Origin: Desulfuromonas sp.
GTDB lineage: Bacteria > Desulfobacterota > Desulfuromonadia > Desulfuromonadales > BM103
Assembly (NCBI GenBank): GCA_012026975.1
Contig: VEPG01000008.1
Location: 1-64,000 of the forward strand
DNA: 64,000 bases
Direction: 5' to 3'
In this document: in pieces, positions 17,003 through 26,142 of the stretch
Numbering within the stretch: the first letter of the stretch is position 1
Layout of the letters: each line of letters begins with the position of its first letter
Notes under the pieces: generated by a model
What the model was told of the DNA's origin: nothing
Database searches by the model: none
What the model saw: the letters and a program-made list of their open reading frames with translations, nothing else
Position numbers and translations under genes: made by a program

Positions 17003-18364
17003 ATGACCAAAACCATTTGGCAGACCCTGCTCGCCACCGCCCTGACCATGACTCTGGCCGCCCCCGCGCTGGCCGGGATTTCCGCCGACGAAGCCGCCCG
17101 GCTCGGCAAGGAACTCACTCCGCTCGGCGCCGAGAAGGCCGGCAACAAGGATGGCAGCATCCCCGCCTGGGACGGCGGCATCACCGCGCCGCCGGCCGGC
17201 TACAAGAAGGGGCAGCACCATCCCGACCCATTCGCCGCCGACAAACCGCTCTTTACCATTACCGCCGCCGAGGCCGGCAAATACGCCGACAAGCTGACGG
17301 CCGGCCAGCAGGCGATGCTCAAGCTCTACCCGAGCTATAAGATGAAGGTCTTCCCGACCCGACGCAGCGCGTCGGCCCCGCAGCGGATCTACGACGCCAC
17401 CAGGAACGCAGCGGTCAAGGCCCAGTTGACCACGGGCGGCAACGGCGTCACCGGGGTGACGGCCGGCATCCCCTTCCCGATTCCGAAGAGCGGCGTCGAG
17501 GTGATCTGGAACCACATCCTGCGCTGGCGCGGCAATGCTTTCGAACGCAACTTCGGGGTGGCGCCGCTGACCCGCGGCGGCGACTACACCATGGTCGAGT
17601 TCAACGAGAAGGGAGACTTCCGCTATAACCGCGAGGGGATGACCGAGGAGAAGCTCGACAACATCATCGCCATGTTCAAGCAGGAGATCTTCGCCCCGGC
17701 GCGGCTGGCCGGCCGCATCCTGCTGGTCCACGAGACCCTCGACCAGAACAAGGAGAACCGCAGCGCCTGGCTGTACAACCCCGGCCAGCGCCGCGTGCGC
17801 CGCGCCCCCAACGTCGCCTTCGACAACCCGAAGGAGGGAGGCGACGGCCTGACCACCAGCGACACGGTCGACATGTATAACGGCAGCCCGGAACGCTACG
17901 ACTGGACGCTGGTCGGCAAGAAGGAATTGTACGTCCCCTACAACAGCTACGCGCTGCACAGCGACAAGCTGAAATACAAGGACATTCTCACCCCGCTGCA
18001 CCTCAACCCCGAGCATCTGCGCTATGAACTGCACCGCGTCTGGGTGGTCGAGGCCAAGCTCAAGACGGGGATGCGCCACATCTACCAGCGCCGCGTCTTC
18101 TACATCGACGAGGACTCCTGGCAGATTCTGGCGATGGACCAGTACGACAGCCGCGATCAGTTGTGGCGCGTCTCCGAGGCCCACTGCATCAACTACTACG
18201 AAGTGCCGACCTTCTGGAGCGCGGTCGAGACCCACTATGACCTGCAGTCGGGCCGCTACATCGCCATCAACCTGACCAATGAGACCGCTCCGTATAATTT
18301 CGACGTCAAGTTCGATGCGACGGAATTCACTCCCGACGCCTTGCGGCGCGAAGGGAAGCGCTGA
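17003..18364 (+). CDS. DUF1329 exported protein (LolB-like fold family)
   Basis: This 453-residue protein has a signal peptide (TLLATALTMTLAAPALA) and an N-terminal segment LGKELTPLGAEKAGNKDGSI typical of DUF1329. The family is thought to adopt a LolB-like barrel that could shuttle lipids in the periplasm. The gene follows DUF1302 by 19 bp and ends at a strong terminator, so these two form one transcript. They probably serve with the YCF48-like and RND genes just downstream. Substrate unknown. Confidence 0.82.
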   Translation: MTKTIWQTLLATALTMTLAAPALAGISADEAARLGKELTPLGAEKAGNKDGSIPAWDGGITAPPAGYKKGQHHPDPFAADKPLFTITAAEAGKYADKLTAGQQAMLKLYPSYKMKVFPTRRSASAPQRIYDATRNAAVKAQLTTGGNGVTGVTAGIPFPIPKSGVEVIWNHILRWRGNAFERNFGVAPLTRGGDYTMVEFNEKGDFRYNREGMTEEKLDNIIAMFKQEIFAPARLAGRILLVHETLDQNKENRSAWLYNPGQRRVRRAPNVAFDNPKEGGDGLTTSDTVDMYNGSPERYDWTLVGKKELYVPYNSYALHSDKLKYKDILTPLHLNPEHLRYELHRVWVVEAKLKTGMRHIYQRRVFYIDEDSWQILAMDQYDSRDQLWRVSEAHCINYYEVPTFWSAVETHYDLQSGRYIAINLTNETAPYNFDVKFDATEFTPDALRREGKR

Positions 18365-18385
18365 CCATTCGAGAGGCCTTGGTTG

Positions 18386-18418
18386 AAAACGGCGGCCGGT
18401 TTACCCGGCCGCCGTTTT
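18386..18418 (+). terminator. Strong hairpin terminator after DUF1329
   Basis: Arms 18386-18399 and 18405-18418 (AAAACGGCGGCCGG / CCGGCCGCCGTTTT) pair perfectly over 14 bp around TTTAC, with the T-tract built into the stem end. It separates DUF1302-DUF1329 from the YCF48-RND pair. Confidence 0.9.
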
Positions 18419-18437
18419 CCTGTATACAGATGTCGCC

Positions 18438-19415
18438 ATGACTCCCCGCATCCTTCGACTCCAACTGCTGTGGGCAGCGGTTGCCGCAGCCCTGCTGTTC
18501 GGCTCCGGTCCCCTGCATGCCGCCGAGGCCGAACTTGCGCCGCTGGCAAGCCAGGCCCTGCTGCTCGATGGCCAGGCGATCGGCAACACCCTGATCGCGG
18601 TCGGCGAACGCGGACACATCCTCACCTCCCTCGACGCCGGGCGTTCCTGGCAGCAGCACCCGGCACCGACCCGCGCCACCCTGACCAGCGTCTTCTTTAC
18701 CGATGCCCAGCACGGCTGGGCGGCCGGACACGACGCCGTGATCCTGCGGACCGTCGACGGCGGCACCACCTGGCAGAAGGTCCATGAGGATTTCGACAGC
18801 GGGCCGCTTCTCGACCTGTGGTTTCGCGACGCCAGCACCGGTTATGCCATCGGGGCCTACGGGCTGTACCTGATGACCCGTGACGGCGGCGCCACCTGGG
18901 AATCGCTGACGATCAGCGACGAGACCGGAGCCGAGACCGACCTGCATTTCAATCAGCTGCGGGCCCTTGCCGACGGGCGCCTGATCATTGCCGCCGAATC
19001 CGGGCGCCTGCTGCTTTCGTCGGACAACGGCCGCAGCTGGAAAAGCCTGCCAAGCCCCTACGAAGGATCGCTGTTCGGCACACTGCCCTTCGGCAACGAC
19101 CGGCTGCTGGCCTACGGCCTGCGCGGGCATGTCTTTCGCTCTCCCAATGGGGGGCGCAGTTGGCGGCCGATTGCCGCCGGGACCGAGGCAATCCTCAACG
19201 ATGCCATCCAATTGCGAGACGGACGGCTCATCGTCGTCGGCCTGGCCGGAACCGTGCTGATCAGCAGCGACAACGGCGAACACTTCACCTTGCGGCAGCA
19301 GCAGGACCGGGCCGGTTTCGTCAAGGCGGTGGAAGCCGTCGACGGCGCCCTGATTCTGCTCGGCGCCCAGGGCGCCCGCCGGCTTGAACTGTCCGCGACA
19401 GGAGGCTTGCCATGA
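18438..19415 (+). CDS. YCF48/BNR-repeat exported protein
   Basis: This 325-residue protein has a signal peptide ending PLHAA and a series of Asp-box-like repeats (LTSLDAGRSWQQ, LRTVDGGTTWQK, LMTRDGGATWES, LLSSDNGRSWKS, FRSPNGGRSWRP, LISSDNGEHF), which build a beta propeller like that of the photosystem assembly factor YCF48. Genes of this type regularly precede the RND permease in DUF1302/DUF1329 clusters and are presumed periplasmic partners of it. Its last codons overlap the RND start (ATGA), so the two are coupled. Confidence 0.83.
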   Translation: MTPRILRLQLLWAAVAAALLFGSGPLHAAEAELAPLASQALLLDGQAIGNTLIAVGERGHILTSLDAGRSWQQHPAPTRATLTSVFFTDAQHGWAAGHDAVILRTVDGGTTWQKVHEDFDSGPLLDLWFRDASTGYAIGAYGLYLMTRDGGATWESLTISDETGAETDLHFNQLRALADGRLIIAAESGRLLLSSDNGRSWKSLPSPYEGSLFGTLPFGNDRLLAYGLRGHVFRSPNGGRSWRPIAAGTEAILNDAIQLRDGRLIVVGLAGTVLISSDNGEHFTLRQQQDRAGFVKAVEAVDGALILLGAQGARRLELSATGGLP

Positions 19416-21730
19416 TCGGCAACAGCTGGCGCGACCGGCTGGCCACGGCGATCTTCCGGCACCGGGCGCTGATTCTCATCCTCTTCCTGCTGGCCACCAT
19501 CGGCTTTGCCGCAGCTACGGTCCGGCTGCGCATCGATGCCGGCTTCGACAAGATGCTGCCGATGCAGCACCCGTACATGCAGACCTTTGCCCAGTACCGC
19601 GAGGCCTTCGGTGGCGCCAACCGGGTGCTGGTGGTGGTCATGGCCAGGGACGGCGACATCTTCACCCCGGAGTATTTCGAGACCCTGCGCAAGGCGACCG
19701 ACGCGGTCTTCTTCCTTCCCGGCGTCGATCGCAGCCGGGTACGCTCGCTCTTCACCCCCAACGTCCGCTATACCGAGGTGGTGGAGGAGGGGATCGCCGG
19801 GGACAACGTGGTGCCGGCCGATTTCCAGCCGACCGCGGAGGGGCTGGCGCGGGTCCGTCAGAACATCCTCAAGGCCGGGATCATCGGGCGCCTGGTGGCC
19901 AACGATTTCCGCGGCGCACTGATCAGTGCCGAACTCCTCGAGGTCGACCCGGCTACCGGCAAAAAACTCGACTACCTGGAGGTCGCCCGCCAGCTTGAGG
20001 CAACGCTTCGTCAGCCGTTCAGTAATGAACGGACCAGCGTGCACATCATCGGCTTTGCCCAGATGGTCGGCGACATCGCCGCCGGAGCCAAGCGGGTGGT
20101 GCTCTTCTTCGCGCTCGCCTTTCTGGTCACCGGCGCCCTGGTCTACCTGTTCACCCGCGCCCACCGGGTCAGCGCCCTGCTGCTGGTCTGTTCGGCAGTG
20201 GCGGTGGTCTGGCAACTCGGAGCATTGACCCTGCTCGGCTACGGCATCGATCCGCTGGGGATTCTGGTACCGTTTCTGATCTTCGCCATCGCCGTCAGCC
20301 ACGGGGTGCAGATGATCACCGCCGTACGCGCCGAGATCTTCGCCGGCTCCACCAGCCTGGAAGCGGCGCGCAACAGCTTCAGCCGCCTGCTGGTCCCCGG
20401 CGGCACGGCCCTGCTCACCGATCTGGCCAGTTTCGTTACCATCCTCCTGATCAAGGTTCGCGTCATCCAGGAACTGGCCATCGCCGCCAGCCTTGGGGTG
20501 GCGGCGATCATCCTGACCAACCTGTTGCTGCTACCGATCCTGCTCTCTTATGTCCCGTTTCCGGACGACTACCGCCAGCGCCTGGAACGGCGCATCGAGG
20601 CGATGGATCGCATCTGGCTGCGGGTCGCCCTGCTGGCCCGACCAAAGCCGGCCATGGCGGTTCTGCTGGTGGCCGGGATCCTCGCCGGCTACGGCTGGTG
20701 GCGGGGGAACGACGTGCGCATCGGCGACCTGCGCCAGGGCGTGCCGGAACTGCGCCCCGACTCGCGCTACAACCAGGACATTGCGACCGTCACCGGGCAT
20801 TTTTCCATCGGCGTTGATCTGCTCACGGTGATTGCCGAAGCCAAACCGGACGGCTGCACCGATTACACCACCATGGAGACCATTGACCGTTTCGCCTGGC
20901 GGATGCAGAACACCCCCGGGGTGCAGTCGGCGATCACCCTGCCGCAAATCGCCAAGCAGCTCAACGCCGGCTGGAACGAGGGAAACCTCAAGTGGCAGGT
21001 GCTGCCGCGCGACCGCCAGACGCTGGTCGAGGCGGTCCAGTACATCCCGACCAGCAGCGGCCTGCTCAACGATGACTGCAGCGTCATGCCGGTCATGCTC
21101 TTCACCACCGACCACAAAGCCGAGACCATCGACCGGGTCATCGCCGCCACCGAAAAGTTCGAAACCGAAGAGAAAGCCGGCCCGGTCCGCTTCCGCCTCG
21201 CCTCCGGCAACGTCGGGGTGATGGCCGCCACCAACCGGGTGGTCGATGCCGCGCAGTTTCCGATCCTGCTCTACGTATTCGGCGCGATCATCGCCCTGTG
21301 CCTGCTGACCTTCCGTTCCCTGCGCGCCACCGTAAGCATCGTCCTGCCGCTCGGGTTGGTCTCCATGCTCGGCTATGCCCTGATGGCCGAGTTGCATATC
21401 GGCCTTAAGGTCTCGACCTTGCCGGTGGTGGCCTTCGGGGTCGGCATCGGCGTCGATTACGGGATCTACATCTACAGCCGCTTCCAGGCCTTTCTCGACG
21501 AAGGGCAGACGATCTACAACGCCTACCACGAGACGCTGAAGATCACCGGCAGCGGCGTGCTCTTCACCGGCATCACCCTGGCCTTCGGCACCGCCACCTG
21601 GATCTTCTCCCCGCTCCAGTTCCAGGCCGACATGGGGGTGCTGCTCACCTTCCTCTTTCTGGTCAACATGCTCGCCGCGCTGATGGTGCTGCCGGCACTG
21701 GCGAGTTGGCTGTTGCGCCTGCGGCGATGA
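19412..21730 (+). CDS. RND/MMPL-type membrane permease
   Basis: This 772-residue protein has two halves, each an N-terminal helix, a large periplasmic loop and five clustered helices (residues about 20-40, 220-380, 400-425 and 615-770), as in the MMPL/HpnN group of RND proteins. These act on lipids, sterols or hopanoids, with no membrane-fusion partner needed. The charged motif GVGIGVDYGIYIYSRF lies in the last third. Together with DUF1302 and DUF1329 it could form a trans-envelope route for a hydrophobic compound. The stop codon coincides with the start of a dispersed repeat element. Confidence 0.82.
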   Translation: MIGNSWRDRLATAIFRHRALILILFLLATIGFAAATVRLRIDAGFDKMLPMQHPYMQTFAQYREAFGGANRVLVVVMARDGDIFTPEYFETLRKATDAVFFLPGVDRSRVRSLFTPNVRYTEVVEEGIAGDNVVPADFQPTAEGLARVRQNILKAGIIGRLVANDFRGALISAELLEVDPATGKKLDYLEVARQLEATLRQPFSNERTSVHIIGFAQMVGDIAAGAKRVVLFFALAFLVTGALVYLFTRAHRVSALLLVCSAVAVVWQLGALTLLGYGIDPLGILVPFLIFAIAVSHGVQMITAVRAEIFAGSTSLEAARNSFSRLLVPGGTALLTDLASFVTILLIKVRVIQELAIAASLGVAAIILTNLLLLPILLSYVPFPDDYRQRLERRIEAMDRIWLRVALLARPKPAMAVLLVAGILAGYGWWRGNDVRIGDLRQGVPELRPDSRYNQDIATVTGHFSIGVDLLTVIAEAKPDGCTDYTTMETIDRFAWRMQNTPGVQSAITLPQIAKQLNAGWNEGNLKWQVLPRDRQTLVEAVQYIPTSSGLLNDDCSVMPVMLFTTDHKAETIDRVIAATEKFETEEKAGPVRFRLASGNVGVMAATNRVVDAAQFPILLYVFGAIIALCLLTFRSLRATVSIVLPLGLVSMLGYALMAELHIGLKVSTLPVVAFGVGIGVDYGIYIYSRFQAFLDEGQTIYNAYHETLKITGSGVLFTGITLAFGTATWIFSPLQFQADMGVLLTFLFLVNMLAALMVLPALASWLLRLRR

Positions 21731-21842
21731 AAAACGCCCATCCGCGGCGTTGCCCTTGCTCTCGTCGCTGCAACAACGTACCATAGGGTACGCCTCGCTC
21801 CTCGACTTGCGGGCGCCTGGCACCCGGGCATTTTTGATCGCC
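21723..21842 (+). repeat. Dispersed 120-bp element, copy 1
   Basis: The element begins GGCGATGAAAAACGCC, overlapping the RND stop codon, and ends GGCATTTTTGATCGCC. The two ends are inverted repeats of 16 bp with two mismatches. An inner stem CGTACC-ATAG-GGTACG lies at the middle. The same sequence, about 85 percent alike by eye, occurs inverted at 46181-46301 directly after another gene. No open reading frame of note lies within it. Confidence 0.85.
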
Positions 21843-21964
21843 ATCTGACAGCACCGCCATACCAAGCTGAAAATTGCTTCACTCCCCGTTACCATTCCTC
21901 CATTTGCACGCTACAATATTAATGAGTGCCACGGCACTCTCACCTTCTTTCAAGGGAGGCCGTC

Positions 21965-24346
21965 ATGCCAACCATCCGCCGCGTGGGCGTGCTGGGTGCC
22001 GGAGTCATGGGGGCGGCCATCGCCGCCCATCTGGCCAATGCCGGCTGTGAGGTGCTGCTGCTCGACCGGGTTCCCGACACCCTCGGCGACGAGGAAACCG
22101 CACGCGGGTTGAGTCTCGACAACCCGGCCGCACGCAACCGTTTTACCACCCTCGGCATCGAGCACGCGCTCAAGGCCAAGCCGGCGGCGTTTTTCCTCCC
22201 TGGCTACGTTGACCGGATTACCCCCGGCAACTTTGCCGACGATCTCCCCCGGCTGAAAGAATGCGACTGGGTCCTCGAGGCGGTCGTCGAGCATCCGGGG
22301 ATCAAGGCGCAGCTGCTGCAAAGCGTCGCCCCGCATCTTCGTGCCGATGCCGTCTTGACCACCAACACCAGCGGCCTGTCGGTCAGCCGCCTGGCCGAGA
22401 CGCTGCCGGCTGATCTGCGTCCGCGCTTTTTCGCCACCCACTTCTTCAACCCGCCGCGCTACCTGCGCCTGGTCGAACTGGTGCCTCACCCGGCCACCGA
22501 CCCGGTCCGGCTCGCGGCCATGAGCGATTTCCTGCGCCGCCGGCTCGGCAAAGGGGTGGTGACCTGCAAGGACACCCCGAACTTCATCGGCAACCGCATC
22601 GGCCTGTTCAGCCTGCTCAACGCCATGCACCACATGCAGGAATTGGGGCTGACCATCGCCGAGGTCGACGCCGTCGGCGGCCCGGCCACCGCCCGCCCGA
22701 AGAGCGCGGTGTTCCGCACCGCCGACCTGGTCGGCCTCGATACCCTGGCCTTCGTCGCCCAACACTCCTACGAACTGCTCCCCCACGACGAAGCCCGCGA
22801 ACTCTACCGGGTGCCGGCGTTCCTGCAGACACTGCTCGACGCCGGGCGGCTCGGCGACAAGAGCGGCGCCGGCTTCTACCGCAAGGAGCAGAGCGCCGAT
22901 GGTAAACGGATCTTCGCCTGGGACTGGCGGACCGGTGAATACCAGCCGACCGTCAAACCGGCCTTCCCCTGCCTGGCCGCCGCCAAACAGATACCCGATG
23001 CCGCCGGCCGTCTGCGCGCGGTGCTGGCCGGCGACGACCCCGGCGCCCGCTTCGCCTGGCTGACGCTGCGCGATACCCTCATCTACGCGGTCAACCGCGT
23101 CCCGGAGATCAGCAGTGAGATCGCCGGCATCGACCGCGCCATGCGCTGGGGTTTCGGCTGGGAGCTCGGTCCCTTCGAGATGCTCGACGCCATCGGCATC
23201 GACACCTTTGCCGCCAGAGTGGAACAGGACGGGGTCGCCGTGCCGGCGGCACTGCGTGACATGTCGACCTGCTACCGGGTGGCGGGCGGGAGCGAAGAGC
23301 AGTTCAATCCGAAGGAACGCGGCTACCAGCCGGTCCTCGACGCTCCGGGCGTCATCAGGCTCGAAATCATCAGGAAAAGCGGCGGGGTGGTGGCCAGCAA
23401 GCCGGCCTGCTCGCTGCTCGATATCGGCGACGGCGTCTTTGCTCTCGAGTTCCACGGCAAGCTGAACACCATCGGCGCCGACGTCCTGCAGATGCTCCCC
23501 GAAGCGCTGGCCCGTGCCGAAAACGAAGGGGTGGCCCTGGTGGTCGGCAGTCAGGGGGCCCAGTTCTCCGCCGGCGCCGACTTGATGATGCTGGCCTTTG
23601 CCATGCAGATGAAGCAGTTTGCCGAAATCGAAAAAATGGTGCGCGCCTTCCAGAATGCCACCCTGGCGCTGAAGTGCGCCCAAGTGCCGGTGGTCGCCGC
23701 GCCTTACGGGCTGACCCTCGGCGGCGGGTGTGAATTCACCATGCATGCCACCGCGGCGCTGGCCCACGCCGAAACCTACATGGGCCTGGTGGAGATCGGC
23801 GCCGGCTTGCTCCCCGCCGGCGGCGGCACCAAGGAGCTGGCGCTGCGCGCCGTGCAGACCGCCAGCGCCGCCGGGGCCGATGTCGGCCCGTTCATCCTGC
23901 GCGCCTTCCGCACCATCGGCCTGGCCCGGGTCTCCACCTGCGCCGACGAACTGTTTGCCATGGGACTGCTGCGCGACGGCGACCGGGTCTGCATGGACCT
24001 CGACGGTCAGCTCGGCGCGGCCAAGTCCTTCGCTCTGGCTCTCGCGCCGACCCACCGCCCGGCCCGGCCGGCGACCATTGCGGCACCCGGCCGGAGCCTC
24101 GCCGCCAGCCTGAAAAGTTCGCTGTGGAATCTCGAACAGGGGGGCCAGGTCACCGCTTACGAGCGCCAGATCGCCGGCAAGGTCGCCGACATCCTCTGCG
24201 GCGGCGACGTTCCGGCCGGCACCCCGGTCTCCGAACAGTATCTGCTCGACCTCGAGCGCGAGGGGTTCCTCTCCCTGTGCGGCGAAGCCAAGACGCTGGA
24301 GCGGATCGGCCACCTGCTCAAGACCGGCAAACCATTACGGAACTAG
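21965..24346 (+). CDS. fadN: FadN-type 3-hydroxyacyl-CoA dehydrogenase / enoyl-CoA hydratase fusion
   Basis: This 793-residue two-enzyme protein starts with a Rossmann motif RVGVLGAGVMGAAIAAHLA (residues 6-24) and an HFFNPPRYLRLVEL stretch that holds the dehydrogenase His. A second 3HCDH domain follows, and then a crotonase domain (about 480-700; GSQGAQFSAGADL and GLTLGGGCEFTMH supply the oxyanion hole). The order dehydrogenase first, hydratase last is that of Bacillus FadN, not E. coli FadB/FadJ. It carries out two steps of fatty acid beta-oxidation. The ATG at 21965 has AAGGGAGG before it. The thiolase gene follows after 9 bp. Confidence 0.9.
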   Translation: MPTIRRVGVLGAGVMGAAIAAHLANAGCEVLLLDRVPDTLGDEETARGLSLDNPAARNRFTTLGIEHALKAKPAAFFLPGYVDRITPGNFADDLPRLKECDWVLEAVVEHPGIKAQLLQSVAPHLRADAVLTTNTSGLSVSRLAETLPADLRPRFFATHFFNPPRYLRLVELVPHPATDPVRLAAMSDFLRRRLGKGVVTCKDTPNFIGNRIGLFSLLNAMHHMQELGLTIAEVDAVGGPATARPKSAVFRTADLVGLDTLAFVAQHSYELLPHDEARELYRVPAFLQTLLDAGRLGDKSGAGFYRKEQSADGKRIFAWDWRTGEYQPTVKPAFPCLAAAKQIPDAAGRLRAVLAGDDPGARFAWLTLRDTLIYAVNRVPEISSEIAGIDRAMRWGFGWELGPFEMLDAIGIDTFAARVEQDGVAVPAALRDMSTCYRVAGGSEEQFNPKERGYQPVLDAPGVIRLEIIRKSGGVVASKPACSLLDIGDGVFALEFHGKLNTIGADVLQMLPEALARAENEGVALVVGSQGAQFSAGADLMMLAFAMQMKQFAEIEKMVRAFQNATLALKCAQVPVVAAPYGLTLGGGCEFTMHATAALAHAETYMGLVEIGAGLLPAGGGTKELALRAVQTASAAGADVGPFILRAFRTIGLARVSTCADELFAMGLLRDGDRVCMDLDGQLGAAKSFALALAPTHRPARPATIAAPGRSLAASLKSSLWNLEQGGQVTAYERQIAGKVADILCGGDVPAGTPVSEQYLLDLEREGFLSLCGEAKTLERIGHLLKTGKPLRN

Positions 24347-24355
24347 GAGACCAGC

Positions 24356-25534
24356 ATGTCGACAGCCTATATCCTCGACGCCTGCCGCACCCCGGGGGGG
24401 AAGGCCCACCGCGGCGTCTTCCGCCACACCCGCCCCGACGACCTGGCCGCAGCAGTGATCCGGGCGCTGCTCGAACGCACCGCCACCGACCCGACACTGG
24501 TCGACGACTTGATTCTGGGCTGCGCCTTTCCCGAAGCCGAACAGGGGATGAACGTAGCGCGCATCGCCGCGCTCAAGGCCGGGCTGCCGGTCACCGTGCC
24601 GGCCCAGACGGTCAACCGCTTCTGCGCGTCCGGGCTGCAGGCCATCGCCAGCGCCGCCGAGCGGATCATCGCCGGGGGCGCCGACTGCATCGTTGCCGGC
24701 GGCACCGAATCGATGACCCTGGTGCCGATGGCCGGCCACGCCTTCCGTGCCAATCCCGCCCTGGTTGCCAGCTGGCCGGAGGTCTATGCCGGCATGGGGA
24801 TCACCGCCGAGATCCTCGCCGCCAAATATGCCATCGACCGTGCGACCCAGGACACCTTCGCCATGGAGAGCCACCGCAAGGCGGCCGCCGCGCAGGCCGC
24901 CGGACGCTTTGCCGCCGAGATCGTCCCGATCGAGGCTGAATTGATCGTAACCGAAGCAGGACGCCCGGTTTCCCGAAAAATGCTGGTCACCGCCGACGAG
25001 GGCATTCGTCCCGACACGACGGTCGAGTCCCTGGCGAAACTCAACCCGGCCTTCAAGGTCGACGGCACCGTCACCGCCGGCAACAGTTCGCAGATGACCG
25101 ACGGCGCCGCCGCGGTGCTGGTGGTTTCGGAAAAATTCCTGAAACAGTGCGGCACACCGCCACTGGCACGCTTCCTCGCCTATGCGGTTTCGGGGGTCGC
25201 CCCGGAGATCATGGGGATCGGCCCGGTGACCGCCGTGCCGAAGGCTTTGGCGTTGGGTGGGTTGACCCTCGGGGAGATCGGGGTGGTCGAACTCAACGAA
25301 GCCTTCGCCGGGCAGGCCCTGGCGGTGATCGGGGAACTCGGACTCGACCCGGCGCGGGTCAACGTCAACGGCGGGGCGATCGCCCTTGGCCACCCCCTCG
25401 GCGCCACCGGCGCCAAACTGACCGCTACCCTGCTGCATGAACTGCCGCGGCGTGGGGCACGTTACGGCATGGTGACCATGTGCGTCGGTGGCGGCATGGG
25501 CGCCGCGGGAATTTTCGAGCGACTCGAACGCTGA
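24356..25534 (+). CDS. fadA: Acetyl-CoA C-acyltransferase (beta-oxidation thiolase)
   Basis: This 392-residue thiolase has nucleophile Cys90 in NRFCASGLQ, His346 in GGAIALGHPLGATG and Cys376 in CVGGGMGAAG. It splits 3-ketoacyl-CoA into acetyl-CoA and a shortened acyl-CoA, completing the cycle begun by the preceding FadN-like protein; the two form an operon. A biosynthetic direction is possible but less likely given the partner. It ends at a hairpin terminator. Confidence 0.92.
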   Translation: MSTAYILDACRTPGGKAHRGVFRHTRPDDLAAAVIRALLERTATDPTLVDDLILGCAFPEAEQGMNVARIAALKAGLPVTVPAQTVNRFCASGLQAIASAAERIIAGGADCIVAGGTESMTLVPMAGHAFRANPALVASWPEVYAGMGITAEILAAKYAIDRATQDTFAMESHRKAAAAQAAGRFAAEIVPIEAELIVTEAGRPVSRKMLVTADEGIRPDTTVESLAKLNPAFKVDGTVTAGNSSQMTDGAAAVLVVSEKFLKQCGTPPLARFLAYAVSGVAPEIMGIGPVTAVPKALALGGLTLGEIGVVELNEAFAGQALAVIGELGLDPARVNVNGGAIALGHPLGATGAKLTATLLHELPRRGARYGMVTMCVGGGMGAAGIFERLER

Positions 25535-25559
25535 CGGGCAGTTCCTGTGAAGGACGTGC

Positions 25560-25587
25560 TACGCCGGGGCAGCGCTGTTCCGGCGTA
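25560..25587 (+). terminator. Terminator after the thiolase gene
   Basis: TACGCCGG (25560-25567) pairs with CCGGCGTA (25580-25587); the loop itself holds a CAGCGCTG palindrome. CTTTTG follows. Confidence 0.65.
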
Positions 25588-25677
25588 CTTTTGTAACGGT
25601 CACACAGCCTTGGTATTATTTGAGATATTTATCAGACTATTTGTGGTATTTATGGCGCAATAGGGGAGGTTGTTACC

Positions 25678-26142
25678 TTGCGCCTGCGTGTTTTCCTTAT
25701 CGAGCCAAACGATGCCATCAGCGGATCGCTCGAACTGTTTCTGGAAGAGCTGGGCCATGAGGTAGTCAGCTCCCCGACGGCGGAGAGTTGCCCACATTTC
25801 CATGCCGCCGACCAGACCTGCTCCCGGCGGCAGCCATGCGCCGATGCCGTCATCCTCGGTCAGCACCTGTCGAAAGTGAAGGGGATCGAATTGATCGAAC
25901 GGCGGGCGCGCGGCGGGTGCCGGGGAATGGTCGCCAACGTCGCCCTGCTCTGCCTCCCCTGGTCCGACAACGACCGGCGCCGCGCGGAAGCACTCGGCTG
26001 CCGCTATTTCGAAACGCCGCTGCACTTGAATGAACTGGCCGACTGGCTGCAGCTTATCGCCCAACGCACCGATCCGCAGCGCCAGCTTGCCCCGCTCTCG
26101 CACCAGGCCGTCGTCAGCGTCCCTGCTGCCGGCGTAAGGTAA
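25678..26142 (+). CDS. Degenerate receiver-like protein with Cys-rich insertion
   Basis: This 154-residue protein starts with TTG after a good AGGGGAGG site. It reads like a CheY-type receiver: LRVFLIEPNDAISGSLELFL, then DAVILGQHLSKVKGIELIE and ALGCRYFETPLHLNELADWL. The position of the phosphorylated Asp is occupied by Gly-Gln (VILGQHLS), so normal phosphorylation is unlikely. An insertion CPHFHAADQTCSRRQPC before that site adds three Cys and two His and could bind a metal. There is no output domain. Partner and role unknown; its end overlaps the convergent tautomerase gene by 29 bp. Confidence 0.65.
   Translation: MRLRVFLIEPNDAISGSLELFLEELGHEVVSSPTAESCPHFHAADQTCSRRQPCADAVILGQHLSKVKGIELIERRARGGCRGMVANVALLCLPWSDNDRRRAEALGCRYFETPLHLNELADWLQLIAQRTDPQRQLAPLSHQAVVSVPAAGVR

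Noticed and set aside
21843-21964. Small coding gene between the dispersed element and fadN
   Set aside because: No frame with a ribosome site; the region is AT-rich and more likely the fadN promoter.
21950-24313. Long open frame of about 790 codons on the strand opposite the FadN-like gene
   Set aside because: High GC with bias at third positions leaves the antisense strand open; the plus-strand protein has all expected motifs.
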